DNA of 62,143 bases from Alphaproteobacteria bacterium (GTDB lineage: Bacteria; Pseudomonadota; Alphaproteobacteria; Bin65). The notes under the pieces were generated by a model that had not been told where the DNA came from, ran no database searches, and saw only the letters and a list, made by a program, of their open reading frames with translations. The DNA lies in the NCBI GenBank assembly GCA_021776685.1, contig JAJFFJ010000033.1, forward strand, positions 1-62,143. The letters run 5' to 3'. Positions 16,589-25,741 of this stretch are shown one piece after another. The position numbers and the translations under genes are program-made. Position 1 is the first letter of the stretch. Every line of letters begins with the position of its first letter.

Positions 16589-18286
16589 TCAGTTTCGCCG
16601 TTCCAGCAGGCCGCGGGTGATGATCTGGGCCTGAATCTCGGCGGCACCCTCGAAGATGTTGAGGATGCGCGCGTCGGCGAGGACGCGGCTGATCTGGAAT
16701 TCCTCTGAATAGCCGTTGCCGCCATGTACCTGCACGCCCATGTCGGCATTTGCCCAGGCGATGCGGGCGGCCAGCAGCTTGGCCATGCCGGCCTCGATAT
16801 CGCAGCGGCGGCCGGTGTCCTTTTCGCGGGCCGCAAAGTAGCTGAGCTGGCGGGCGATCATCGTCTCCACCGCCATCCAGGCGATTTTCCCGGACACCCG
16901 TGGGAAGGCATATATCGCCTTGCCGAACTGGTTGCGGTCTGTGGCGTAGGTGAGGGAGAGCTCCAACGCATTCTGTGCCACGCCGAGCGACCGTGCCGCG
17001 GTCTGGATGCGCGCCGATTCGAAGGTGGTCATGAGCTGCTTGAAGCCCTGGCCCTCCGCCTCACCCAGCAGGCAGTCCGCCGGCACCTCGAAGCCGTCGA
17101 AGGCGATGTCATATTCCTTCATGCCGCGATAGCCGAGCACACGGATCTCGCCGCCGCTCATGCCTTCCGCCGGGAAGGGGTTGTCGACCGTCCCCCGCGG
17201 TTTTGGCGCCAGGAACATGCTGATGCCCTTGAACCCGCTGCCGGCCTCGCCCGTGCGCGCCAACAGGGTCATCAGATCCGTGCGCGCGCCATGGGTGATC
17301 CAGGTCTTTGCGCCGTAAATCTTGTAGACGTCTTCGCCCTGGGCGTTCTTCCCGCGCACCGCCCGGGTTGAGATCGACGCCAGGTCCGACCCGGTGTTGG
17401 GTTCGGTGAAGACCGCGGTCGGCCATACTTCGCCAGTGGCAAGCGGCTTCAGCCAGCGGTCTTTCTGCGCCTGCGTGCCGTTCTGCAGAACCAGTTCGCC
17501 CGCGATCTCGGAGCGCGTGGCCAGCGATCCGACGCCCAGGAAGCCGCGGGACAGTTCTTCGGTCACCACACAGACAGACACCTTGCCCAGGCCCGAGCCG
17601 CTCCATTCCTCCGGCAGGGTCAGCCCGAAGACGCCCAGCTCAGCCAGCGCCTCGACCACTTCGTCGGGGATCAGAAGATCGGCCCGGTGCCAGTCATTGG
17701 CAAAGGGCACCACCCGTTCGTCAGCGAAGCGGCGGAACTGGTCGCGCATCATCAGGTGGATATCGTCGTCCAGGCCCAGATCGCCAAAGTTGCCGGCTTC
17801 CACCAGCTGGGCAATTCGCAGGCGCACGTCACTGGTGTTGCCGCCATGGGTCAGGGTTGTGACCGCATCATTGGAGATTGCTTCCAGGTCGGCCGGCGAC
17901 AGGCCAATATCCGCCGGGCGTAAAATCTCGCCCTGGCTCATGGCGATGCCGGAGAAAAGCTGAAAGAGATATTCGCCGAAACCCGCCTGCAGGATCAGCC
18001 GTTCCAGCTCGCCGAGCCGCCCGTCCGCCTCCAGCCGCTCCGCCCAGTTGAACAGTTCGCGAAGCGCGGTGACATAGGTCGCGACCCAGGCATAGCCATG
18101 GCCGGCGAACTGCTCGCGCTCCGCGGCGGGTCCGTCGATGCGCCCGTCGCGCATCACCCGCCCGGCAACCTGCTGGCGCACGGCCTCGCCGTAGGACTCA
18201 GCCGCCTGCTGCGCCGACCGGCACAGGTCGATTAAACCGTTCAGAGCAGGCGTCTTGCCCGCATCGGGCCGGATCGCTTCATTCAT
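16589..18286 (-). CDS. mcd: (2S)-methylsuccinyl-CoA dehydrogenase-like acyl-CoA dehydrogenase
   Basis: A 565-residue acyl-CoA dehydrogenase with an N-terminal extension of about 170 residues before the usual fold; this length and layout are characteristic of methylsuccinyl-CoA dehydrogenase of the ethylmalonyl-CoA pathway (oxidises methylsuccinyl-CoA to mesaconyl-CoA). Visible motifs are WPTAVFTEPNTGSDLAS (FAD and substrate contacts), KTWITHGARTDLM, LGYRGMKEYDIAFDGFEVP, and the C-terminal VQVHGGNGYSEEFQISR with IFEGAAEIQ. ATG 18286 is preceded by AGGGA; the frame is open further upstream into capA but has no similarity there. ETF (4.3-6.0 kb) would be its electron acceptor. Confidence 0.88.
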   Translation of the reverse strand: MNEAIRPDAGKTPALNGLIDLCRSAQQAAESYGEAVRQQVAGRVMRDGRIDGPAAEREQFAGHGYAWVATYVTALRELFNWAERLEADGRLGELERLILQAGFGEYLFQLFSGIAMSQGEILRPADIGLSPADLEAISNDAVTTLTHGGNTSDVRLRIAQLVEAGNFGDLGLDDDIHLMMRDQFRRFADERVVPFANDWHRADLLIPDEVVEALAELGVFGLTLPEEWSGSGLGKVSVCVVTEELSRGFLGVGSLATRSEIAGELVLQNGTQAQKDRWLKPLATGEVWPTAVFTEPNTGSDLASISTRAVRGKNAQGEDVYKIYGAKTWITHGARTDLMTLLARTGEAGSGFKGISMFLAPKPRGTVDNPFPAEGMSGGEIRVLGYRGMKEYDIAFDGFEVPADCLLGEAEGQGFKQLMTTFESARIQTAARSLGVAQNALELSLTYATDRNQFGKAIYAFPRVSGKIAWMAVETMIARQLSYFAAREKDTGRRCDIEAGMAKLLAARIAWANADMGVQVHGGNGYSEEFQISRVLADARILNIFEGAAEIQAQIITRGLLERRN

Positions 18287-18303
18287 GTCTCGGTCCCTGG
18301 GCT

Positions 18304-19770
18304 TTACCGCTGACCGGTTTTCGCGGTCGCCTTGCCCGATGCTGCGCTGGAAATTCTGGTGGGCGGCAGATTGCCCACGGCGCGCAGCCAGACCCCGGAC
18401 TTTGCGCTGGCGCGGGTCAGCACCGGCGTCCGCTTCCTGTTCTTCCGTTCCGAAGTGTTGGCATTTTTCGGCGGCTGGCGGCAGGCCATATGGGTCCAGT
18501 AGGGCGTCTTCGGTGGATGCAGGTTGCCTGCAGGCAAGTGCTTCAGCAGGTGACGTCGATGCCATTTGGGATGTTTGACCCGGTCAATCGCTTCCGCCTG
18601 CATCAAGCCGCCGGCGTTGCGCATCCAGATTGGGACCCAACCCATCGCCGCCATGACCAGTTTCTCGCCCTGGGGTTTCAACCCCAGAAGCAGAATTGCC
18701 GATGTGCGGCGGGCCAGGCCAATTTGGTTGCTGACAAAATTACCCATCGAATAGGCAATCACGGTCTCGCGTTTGTCTTTGGTGACGTATTTCTCGATCG
18801 GCTGCATCACATGGGGGTGGCTGCCGATGACGGCTGTGGCGCCTGCTTCCAGTGCCTGACGGGCCAGAAGCCGCTGCTTGGCATCGGGCTTGTGCCGATA
18901 TTCAGGGCCCCAGTGAGGCACGAACATCACCGCGTGCACATCCTTGCGCTTGGCCAGCGCGCGAATGGTTTTCAGCACTTCCGCCCGCTGGTCATAGCAA
19001 TGCAGCACCTGGCGATGCCGGTCCGGAATGCCGTTGGTGCCATAGGTGCAGCCCAGCCACGCGATGTTCCAGGTTCGCCGGCCCTGTGTGACAGGGGTAA
19101 TCGTATGCCAGGGAGATGTCCGGTCGCCTTTTTTGCGCGTGCCGGTGAAGGCGACTCCAGCAGCGGTGATCGCGTCGATGGTCTTGTCCGCCCCGGCGGC
19201 ATAGCGGTCCAGTGTGTGATTGTTCGCTGTCTGAAGCACATCAAAGCCGGCTGCTTTCAGGTCGCCGACGATGGAGGGGTGATAGTTGAACATGGGATAG
19301 CCGGAATAGACCCAGCCGTCGTAGCGCCGCGCGCTGGGTTTGACCCGGCGGCCCGTCTTGCTGATCCCTTCGGCAGCCGGCCCTTCCAGATTGGCGAAGG
19401 AGATGTCAGCGGCCTTGATTAGGTCTGCAACGGGCGCGAACAGGTCGGCGAAGCCGCCTTTTCTGAACGACGCATAGCGCTGCACCGAATCGTGCAGCAA
19501 CACGTCGCCGACGCCCGCGATAGTGATCATCCGCATGGGGTCGACGGTTTGATTGAAGCTGATCATCCCTGGCTTCCTGACCTTTGCGCAGGATGGATAT
19601 TTGCTGACCCGCGCCGCGTCATCGCGTGAGATGTCCTGGGGCCTGCGGGTGGCTGCTTTTTCGGCCGCTTCCCACGTACAGCCGGCCAGAACGGCGACCG
19701 ATGCTGCCAACAGCGCCAGCGCCCGGCACCCGGGCAATATGCTTTCAACTCGCCGCATCGCTCCCAACAT
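18304..19770 (-). CDS. CapA/PgsA-like lipoprotein (metallophosphatase-fold)
   Basis: A 488-residue protein with a lipoprotein signal (hydrophobic stretch ending in VLAGC, Cys31) and a CapA-type domain (about 80-385): AGVGDVLLHDSV, ISFANLEGP, TANNHTLDRY, FVPHWGPEY, and GSHPHVMQPIEKY followed by AYSMGNFVSNQ. This superfamily (poly-gamma-glutamate capsule protein CapA) has a metallophosphatase-like metal site. The last 90 residues are basic, Ser/Lys/Arg-rich and probably disordered. Whether it takes part in polymer synthesis is unknown; no capB/capC genes are nearby. ATG 19770 or 19758 are both possible. Confidence 0.88.
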   Translation of the reverse strand: MLGAMRRVESILPGCRALALLAASVAVLAGCTWEAAEKAATRRPQDISRDDAARVSKYPSCAKVRKPGMISFNQTVDPMRMITIAGVGDVLLHDSVQRYASFRKGGFADLFAPVADLIKAADISFANLEGPAAEGISKTGRRVKPSARRYDGWVYSGYPMFNYHPSIVGDLKAAGFDVLQTANNHTLDRYAAGADKTIDAITAAGVAFTGTRKKGDRTSPWHTITPVTQGRRTWNIAWLGCTYGTNGIPDRHRQVLHCYDQRAEVLKTIRALAKRKDVHAVMFVPHWGPEYRHKPDAKQRLLARQALEAGATAVIGSHPHVMQPIEKYVTKDKRETVIAYSMGNFVSNQIGLARRTSAILLLGLKPQGEKLVMAAMGWVPIWMRNAGGLMQAEAIDRVKHPKWHRRHLLKHLPAGNLHPPKTPYWTHMACRQPPKNANTSERKNRKRTPVLTRASAKSGVWLRAVGNLPPTRISSAASGKATAKTGQR

Positions 19771-20063
19771 TCCCCAACCCTTTAGGATTTGGCCATCTTA
19801 GCGATGTTTGTTTTCCGTGCATCTGATTTTGCGCGGAAATCCCTGAAAAACTGTCAATTTTCAGAATCGCCGAAAAAACCCGATTGGTTTCTCACAAATC
19901 TGTGATTGTAGCCTTTAGTAAGCGTCCCCTATGATTTCGGAAGTTTGCGAAAGCTGTCGGAGGCATTTCGCGCCAGGGAGACCGATGTCAGTTGATGGCG
20001 ATTTCCCTGGGGCTGCATCGAACCTGGCGCCAACCGTCAGGAAACGAGGGGCAAGGGCGAAGA

Positions 20064-20969
20064 ATGGAAGGCTTCTGGCAGAGCCCCGAAATACAGGGGG
20101 GCGTGATCCCGTTCGCCGTGGCGATGGCGGCCGCACTGGTGATTCGGCTGGTTTGCGGCCGGGAGTGGGGCGGGCGTCTGGCGATCCTGGCCGCAGGCAT
20201 TGCCTTTCTGGTGGCCTACGGAATTCTTGAATCGATTACCTGGCCCGCAGTTTCCTCCAAACAAAAAGTATTCTGGCTTGCGGGCATCGCCCTCGTGCTG
20301 GGCCTTGCCATGGAGATGCGGGGCGGCGGCCGCGTTGGCGCATTGATCGTTGCGCATCTGTTTCCCATTGGCGCACTCGGCTGGCTGGCCTGGCAGAAGA
20401 TCATAAGTGGTCCGTCACAGGAGTTGTTGATCACCCTGGTGCTGCTCTATCTGGGCAGCCTGGTGGTGATCTGGATGCTGGTCACCGCGACACCGGCCCG
20501 CAGACAGGAAAGCCGTATCGGTTGCGGCCGAATTAATTCGCCCGCAATGCTGATGCTTGTTGGGTTTGCGGCGGGTGTAATTTCCATCACGGGCGCAGAG
20601 ATCGGCATGGCGCAATTGTCGGTCGCGATCGGCGCAGTTCTGGCCGGCGTGCTGGTGCCGAGCTATCTGCTCTATGTGGCCAGGGGCGAGGCGTTCAAGT
20701 TCGGGCCCATCGGTGTGATCGGCCTGGGCGGCGCCTGGATGACCTGTATCTATGTGATGGTGCTGTTCGGCAGCAGTGTCAGCCTGATCGCGTTGGCCAT
20801 ATTGTTGCTCACATTCCTTATGAATATCGCGGCGCGCCGCATTCGGTTCGGTGACGGGCGGGTGGCCCGCTTCATCGAGCCGGTGCTCTTCGGCGCCCTT
20901 GTTGCAATTCCTGCGGTTGTCGCCGTTGCCTATGTGGTGCTGACCGCTGAACCAGACTCCGGATACTGA
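20064..20969 (+). CDS. Polytopic membrane protein of unknown function
   Basis: A 301-residue protein with about nine or ten hydrophobic helices. The central loop has a polar Arg-rich stretch (ATPARRQESRIGCGR), and no catalytic or transport motif is recognised. ATG 20064 is chosen with AGGG six bases upstream; an in-frame extension to 19992 reads poorly. It lies 43 bp upstream of the YceI gene on the same strand and may be co-transcribed. It is divergent from capA across a 293-bp AT-richer region that must hold promoters for both; I could not define boxes there. Confidence 0.7.
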   Translation: MEGFWQSPEIQGGVIPFAVAMAAALVIRLVCGREWGGRLAILAAGIAFLVAYGILESITWPAVSSKQKVFWLAGIALVLGLAMEMRGGGRVGALIVAHLFPIGALGWLAWQKIISGPSQELLITLVLLYLGSLVVIWMLVTATPARRQESRIGCGRINSPAMLMLVGFAAGVISITGAEIGMAQLSVAIGAVLAGVLVPSYLLYVARGEAFKFGPIGVIGLGGAWMTCIYVMVLFGSSVSLIALAILLLTFLMNIAARRIRFGDGRVARFIEPVLFGALVAIPAVVAVAYVVLTAEPDSGY

Positions 20970-21012
20970 CCGGTGTCGCAAATCTTGTCTCAGCTAACAC
21001 AGGGAGTGAATC

Positions 21013-21603
21013 ATGCTGACACGTAAAATGTTTGGGTCGCTGGCCGTCGCCGCACTGGTCGGGTCGGCTACTGCCGGCCAGGTCCAGGCTGCCGAGACCT
21101 ACAAGATCGATCCCGGCCATGCCTTCGTCTACTACAAGGTCAACCATTTCGGCTGGTCCAACAATATGGGCCGCTTTAACAAGGTTTCCGGCTCCTTCGT
21201 GCTGGATGAGAAAAACCCCGGCGCCAGCAAGGTGAGTGTCGAAATCGCTGCCGGTAGCGTCGACACAAACCATGCCGCGCGGGACAAGCACCTGCGCAGT
21301 GCGGATTTCTTCAACGCCAAGGAATTCCCGACGATCAAGTTCGTCAGCACCAAAATCGTCAAGACCGGCGCCAAATCCGGAAAGATGACCGGCAACCTGA
21401 CCATGCTGGGCGTCACCAAGGCGGTGTCTATGGACTTCACATGGAACCGGCGCGGCAAGCATTTCCGCACCAAAAAGACCCATACCGGATTTTCCGCACA
21501 GGTGACGATAAACCGGTCGGATTGGGGAATGAAAAAGTTCCCTGCAGCCGCCATCGGCCACAAGATCACGCTGATGCTGGAAATCGAAGGCATTCTGCAA
21601 TAG
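21013..21603 (+). CDS. YceI family periplasmic lipocalin-like protein
   Basis: A 196-residue secreted protein. The signal peptide ends at VQA-AE (about residue 26). The rest is the YceI beta-barrel: YKIDPGHAFVYYKVNHFGWSN, VSVEIAAGSVDTNHAARDKHLRSADFFNAKEFPTI, GNLTMLGVTKAVSM, and AQVTINRSDWGM. These proteins bind long isoprenoid or amide lipids in a hydrophobic pocket and are often linked to stress or quinone biology. It is followed by a strong intrinsic terminator. Confidence 0.95.
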   Translation: MLTRKMFGSLAVAALVGSATAGQVQAAETYKIDPGHAFVYYKVNHFGWSNNMGRFNKVSGSFVLDEKNPGASKVSVEIAAGSVDTNHAARDKHLRSADFFNAKEFPTIKFVSTKIVKTGAKSGKMTGNLTMLGVTKAVSMDFTWNRRGKHFRTKKTHTGFSAQVTINRSDWGMKKFPAAAIGHKITLMLEIEGILQ

Positions 21604-21639
21604 GCGCGGTGATCTCAAGTCACTCGTGACGTTTGGATC

Positions 21640-21673
21640 AGGCCGGTCCCGAAAAATCGGGGCCGGCCTTTTT
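21640..21673 (+). terminator. Rho-independent terminator of the YceI gene
   Basis: A 13-bp stem (AGGCCGGTCCCGA with TCGGGGCCGGCCT, one G-T pair) closes a four-base A loop and runs into a T-run (TTTTT). It sits 37 bp after the yceI stop codon. Confidence 0.92.
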
Positions 21674-21865
21674 CGTTTTGGCTCAACCTTGACCTGATCC
21701 ATTCCAATACCTACCCTCTCTCTATGAACCGGACCTTCCCAGGACTGCGAATTACGACCCCGGCACGCGGCTAACCGCCAGCGAGCCGGAAACCTTTGCG
21801 CCACCGCGCAATTTGATAGGGGCGCTCTTGCGCCGTCGTATCCGCAAACATTCCGGGAAAATTCC

Positions 21866-22192
21866 ATGACCTCCGCACGTCCTGTGGCCGCTCTGGCGGC
21901 CAGCCATTCCGTCGCCGTTTCCCAACGGTCAGACCAACCCTCAACCTTTTGGTACTTTCTTGTCGCCGAGCCTGATCCGGGGCTGTTGCCCCGTGTGCTT
22001 GGCCAATTCGCCAAACGCAGTCTTGTCCCGGACCATCTGCATTGCAGTCGTGGCCCTGATGGCCTGCATCTGGATATCCGGACTGCCGGCGTCGATGGCG
22101 CGACGGCGCAGATCCTGGCTGCTGCGCTGCGGCAGATCGTGGGCGTCCGCTCGATGCTCAGCACGGAAGGCACGGCACCGCCGCTTTCCTGA
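21866..22192 (+). CDS. Small ACT-domain protein
   Basis: A 108-residue protein with one ACT-like beta-alpha-beta-beta-alpha-beta unit (about residues 28-98): FWYFLVAEPDPGLLPRVLGQFAKRSLVPDHL, GLHLDIRTAGVDGATAQILAAALRQIVGVRSM. The pattern resembles the regulatory small subunit of acetolactate synthase, but it is shorter and no ilvB is nearby. It could bind an amino acid or act as a stand-alone sensor. The preceding 190 bp after the YceI terminator is intergenic. Confidence 0.7.
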   Translation: MTSARPVAALAASHSVAVSQRSDQPSTFWYFLVAEPDPGLLPRVLGQFAKRSLVPDHLHCSRGPDGLHLDIRTAGVDGATAQILAAALRQIVGVRSMLSTEGTAPPLS

Positions 22193-22237
22193 ACCCGGAC
22201 CCCGAGGTATGATCGGGCGAATCTTGGGAGGGAAAAG

Positions 22238-22612
22238 ATGGCCAGTGCCGCGATTGACGTAACGAAGGCTGCACCGGACCAGTCCTGGCGCGAGACGCTG
22301 GACATCGCTGACCTCGAGACGGTGGCGGAGGCGCCGGACCTGCGCGTTGTGCGCCTGACCCTCGGGCCGGACGACATCGTGCAGTGGCACTGGCATACCC
22401 ACATCGCCGACCACTTCATCTGCGTGAAGGGCGAAATCCAGGTTGAGACCCGCGCGCCAAAGGCGCTGCACACCCTGATGCCCGGCCAGGAAATCGTGGT
22501 CCTGGCGAAGACGGCGCACCAGGTAACCAACCTTACCGATGGTGACAGCCAGTTCCTGATCATCCAGGGCGTCGGCGAATACGACTTCAACGAAGTTGGC
22601 GGCGACGGCTAG
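22238..22612 (+). CDS. Cupin-domain protein
   Basis: A 124-residue single cupin. Metal-binding His residues are visible in VQWHWHTHIADHFICVKGEI (motif 1 pattern with the conserved Glu), and motif 2 appears as PGQEIVVLAKTAHQVTN. The reaction is unknown; many such proteins are small dioxygenases, isomerases or binding proteins. A GGGAGGG RBS precedes ATG 22238. It is followed after 24 bp by the Nudix gene. Confidence 0.87.
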   Translation: MASAAIDVTKAAPDQSWRETLDIADLETVAEAPDLRVVRLTLGPDDIVQWHWHTHIADHFICVKGEIQVETRAPKALHTLMPGQEIVVLAKTAHQVTNLTDGDSQFLIIQGVGEYDFNEVGGDG

Positions 22613-22636
22613 AGCCCGAGCATCAACTGCCCTCCG

Positions 22637-23488
22637 ATGTCATTTCTCGACCGGATCCGGGAATGCAACTCGTATGACATCGAGCGTTATGAAGCGTTCT
22701 TTGCCCGCAACCAGCATGCAGGGTGGGTCCGCAGAGATCGCGTCGATCATCTCCGGCAATTCGGCTCCAGCTTCCGTTTCGAAGAAAATGCGTTGGGGTT
22801 GAACCCGGCGCTGGAAAGCGCGCAGGAATGCACCGACGCGATGCCTCAGGTGGTTGAAGCACTGGCGGCTGATCCAGCCTTCCCCGGCGTCTCCATCCGC
22901 AATGAGATCTATGCGGTTCGGCAGAATTTTGCAGATCCGCCATTGCTTCGCGTGGATCGTGGGGCGGTGTCCTTTTTCGGGTTTCGCGCCTACGGCGTGC
23001 ACATGAACGGATATGTGAGGGATGGCGACGTCCTGAAAATGTGGATCGGCCGTCGCGCAGCCGACCGGCAGGTTTGCCCCGGCATGCTGGACAACATGGT
23101 CGCCGGCGGCCAACCGGCGGATTTGGGGTTGCGGGAAAATCTGGTGAAGGAGTGCGCAGAGGAAGCGGCAATTCCAGCAGAGTTGGCAGACCGCGCCGTC
23201 TCGGCAGGGGCGATCAGCTACTGCATGGAGGCGCCAGAGGGGCTCAAGCCCGATGTGATGTTCTGCTATGATCTGGAATTACCGGCGGATTTCCTGCCCA
23301 CAAACACAGATGGCGAGATCGACAGTTTCGAGCTAATGCCAGTCGGCGAGGTTGCAGCGCTGGTGCACGACACACAGGAGTTCAAATTCAACTGCAATCT
23401 GGTCATCATCGACTTCCTGTTGCGCCATGGCGTCATTCCGCCTGAGCATTCCGACTATCTCGACCTTCAGAAAGGCCTGCGCCAATGA
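22637..23488 (+). CDS. DUF4743 Nudix hydrolase
   Basis: A 283-residue protein with an N-terminal DUF4743-type domain (about 1-115) and a Nudix domain (about 120-260). The Nudix box is recognisable though diverged: GGQPADLGLRENLVKECAEEAAI, with the metal-binding Glu residues in KECAEEA. Related eukaryotic proteins are annotated as thiamine-pyrophosphokinase-associated Nudix enzymes that may hydrolyse damaged thiamine diphosphates. The amidase gene overlaps its end by four bases (ATGA at 23485-23488), indicating coupling. Confidence 0.88.
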   Translation: MSFLDRIRECNSYDIERYEAFFARNQHAGWVRRDRVDHLRQFGSSFRFEENALGLNPALESAQECTDAMPQVVEALAADPAFPGVSIRNEIYAVRQNFADPPLLRVDRGAVSFFGFRAYGVHMNGYVRDGDVLKMWIGRRAADRQVCPGMLDNMVAGGQPADLGLRENLVKECAEEAAIPAELADRAVSAGAISYCMEAPEGLKPDVMFCYDLELPADFLPTNTDGEIDSFELMPVGEVAALVHDTQEFKFNCNLVIIDFLLRHGVIPPEHSDYLDLQKGLRQ

Positions 23489-24891
23489 CCGATATCGCTC
23501 TCAAGACCGCGACCGAGCTGGTTGACCTGTTTGCGCAGAAGGAGGCTTCGCCCGTGGAGGCCGCAGAGGCGTCGCTTGCGCGGGCGCACAGGTTCCAGGA
23601 GACGTTGAACCCCTTTGTCCTGATCGATGATGACAGTGCACTCGCCGCCGCCCGGGAGAGCGAGGCGCGGTGGCAGAAGGGTGAGCCGGCCGGCCCCGTG
23701 GACGGTGTGCCGGTGACGATCAAGGATCTGGTCTATACCAAGGGCTGGCCCACGCGCCGGGGGTCGACGGCAATCCCCGAGGATCAGCCGTGGGATGATG
23801 ATGCGCCTGTCACCGCCCGCCTCCGCGAATCGGGCGCGGTGATCCTGGGCAAGACGACCACGCCGGAGATGGGCTGGAAAGGCGTCACGGACAGCCCGTT
23901 GACCGGCATCACCCGTAATCCCTGGAATCCGGAAAAGACGCCTGGCGGTTCGTCGGGCGGCGCGGCGGCGGCCTGCGCGGTGGGCGCCGGCGCGCTGCAT
24001 ATCGGCACCGACGGCGGCGGCTCGATCCGCATCCCGGCCGGATTCACAGGGATCTTCGGTCACAAGGCGACCTTTGGCCGGGTCCCGGCCTGGCCACTCA
24101 GCCCCTTTGGCACCATTGCCAATGTGGGGCCGATGACCCGCAGCGTGACTGACGCCGCGATGATGCTGAATGTGATCGCCCGGCCGGACTGGCGCGACTG
24201 GTACAGCATCGGCAACGACCGGAACGACTTTCTGGACGGGCTGGGCGACGGCATTGCGGGCCTGAAGGTGGGGTTCAGCCCGACCCTCGGCGGCAATCCG
24301 GTGGAGCCCGGAGTCGCGTCAGCGGTTGCGGCGGCGGCGCAGAAGATGGCCGATCTGGGCGCGACGGTCGAAGAGGCGGAACCCGCCCTAGACCCGGATC
24401 ATGTGACCGATGTCTTCCTCAAACACTGGTTCACCGTCGCCAATACGGTGGTGAATAGCTTCGACATGGCCGCCCAGGCGGAGATGGATTCGGGCCTGCT
24501 GCACATCGCGTTGGTGGGCAGCCAATACTCCATGCAGGATCTGGTGCGGGCCGAGACCGCGCGGCGCGAGATCGGCTTCGCCATCAACAGTTTCTTCCAG
24601 GACTATGACCTGTTGCTGTCGCCCAGCCTGCCGCTGCCGGCATTCGATGTGGGTATTTTGGCGCCGCCGTCCGATGACCCGGGCCGTACCTGGATCAATT
24701 GGACGCCGTTCACATATCCCTTCAACCTGTCCCGCAACCCGGCCTGTTCCGTGCCTTGCGGCCTGGTGGATGGTTTGCCCGTTGGGCTGCAGATTGTTGG
24801 CCGCCACTACGAGGACAATCTGGTGCTGCGCGCGGCCCGTGCATTTGAAGCGGCCAACCCGTGGGAGCTGCCGCCCATGGCTACGGCCTAA
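23485..24891 (+). CDS. Amidase-signature family amidase
   Basis: A 468-residue amidase-signature enzyme. The Ser-cisSer-Lys triad is readable: Lys in VPVTIKDLVYTKG, cis-Ser in TPGGSSGGAAAACAVG, and the nucleophile Ser in GTDGGGSIRIPAGFTG. The C-terminus (SVPCGLVDGLPVGLQIVGRHYED) is typical. It hydrolyses a carboxamide; GatA is unlikely because no gatB/gatC are adjacent. It is coupled to the preceding Nudix gene. Confidence 0.95.
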   Translation: MTDIALKTATELVDLFAQKEASPVEAAEASLARAHRFQETLNPFVLIDDDSALAAARESEARWQKGEPAGPVDGVPVTIKDLVYTKGWPTRRGSTAIPEDQPWDDDAPVTARLRESGAVILGKTTTPEMGWKGVTDSPLTGITRNPWNPEKTPGGSSGGAAAACAVGAGALHIGTDGGGSIRIPAGFTGIFGHKATFGRVPAWPLSPFGTIANVGPMTRSVTDAAMMLNVIARPDWRDWYSIGNDRNDFLDGLGDGIAGLKVGFSPTLGGNPVEPGVASAVAAAAQKMADLGATVEEAEPALDPDHVTDVFLKHWFTVANTVVNSFDMAAQAEMDSGLLHIALVGSQYSMQDLVRAETARREIGFAINSFFQDYDLLLSPSLPLPAFDVGILAPPSDDPGRTWINWTPFTYPFNLSRNPACSVPCGLVDGLPVGLQIVGRHYEDNLVLRAARAFEAANPWELPPMATA

Positions 24892-24907
24892 AGATTCAGG
24901 TCGAGGA

Positions 24908-25660
24908 TTAGCGCGAGGCCAGACGGCGCAGCAGGATCACTAGCGCCAGCACGGTGCCGAGGATGACGAGGCCGATCAGGGCGGGAACCGCCAGATGGGT
25001 TTGGACATTGAGGGCATAGTCATTGAACACCGCCAGATTGACATAGGCGACGATGCCGGAGACCACGAAATAGCGGAGCGCGATGGTGTAGCCGGCGAAC
25101 AGCTGGCCAATGCCGCCGGGCTTGCTGAGGGCGCGGTAGGCTCCCCACGGAATCACCAGGTAGCAAGGGGTCAGGAGCGCCGCCAGCAGCAATTGTGAGT
25201 CGCGCAGGCCGCCGCCTTCCAGGGCATTGGCCAGATAGGCCGCCGGACCGGGCAGGTAGATCAACTGGTCGCCGAACCGGTGAAAGGGCAGGCCGTTGCC
25301 AAGCGCTTGCGCCAGAAACTCGGAGAAAGCGACTGCCACCACGAACAGCAGCAGGGCGTCGAGCGCCGGGCTGCCGCCGGCCGTTGCGGCTTTACTTCGG
25401 GTCGATGGAGGCTGCCGTCTCTGCTTCGCGGGACCCTTCTGCAGCGTGCCGGCTCTTTTGGCACCGCGCGCCGCCACGTCTCTGTCATCGTCCGCTTCCC
25501 GGTCAACGGTGGCCTGCACCCGCGCCGCGTCATCCACCGCAATATCGTCGGCATGGATGGCCAGGAGATGCTCCTTGGCGCGGCGATAGGCATATTCCGA
25601 AAGACCGCCATGCAGTTGGCGTTTGTCCAGCGCGGTCAGTTGCTCAAGGAAGGTGGCCAT
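24908..25660 (-). CDS. Membrane protein with soluble N-terminal region
   Basis: A 250-residue protein. Residues 1-105 are soluble and charged with a basic linker (about 70-100, Lys/Arg/Pro-rich). An N-terminal EQLTALDKRQLHGGLSEYAYRRAKEHLLA helix pair resembles SHOCT-type oligomerisation segments. Four or five transmembrane helices follow. No family is recognised with confidence. ATG 25660 is chosen because the upstream extension to 25741 lacks plausible signal or homology. It lies downstream of gluQ on the same strand. Confidence 0.65.
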   Translation of the reverse strand: MATFLEQLTALDKRQLHGGLSEYAYRRAKEHLLAIHADDIAVDDAARVQATVDREADDDRDVAARGAKRAGTLQKGPAKQRRQPPSTRSKAATAGGSPALDALLLFVVAVAFSEFLAQALGNGLPFHRFGDQLIYLPGPAAYLANALEGGGLRDSQLLLAALLTPCYLVIPWGAYRALSKPGGIGQLFAGYTIALRYFVVSGIVAYVNLAVFNDYALNVQTHLAVPALIGLVILGTVLALVILLRRLASR

Positions 25661-25741
25661 TAGCGGGTGCGTTGCAGGTGCGTTGCGGGGGCGGAAGGTC
25701 GATGGTGTTGTTCTCCCATCCTGGCTGGGCGTCAATGGCAA

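Noticed and set aside
20872-22590. 572-codon reverse frame spanning YceI, ACT and cupin genes
   Set aside because: It crosses three genes and a strong terminator, with no domain similarity.
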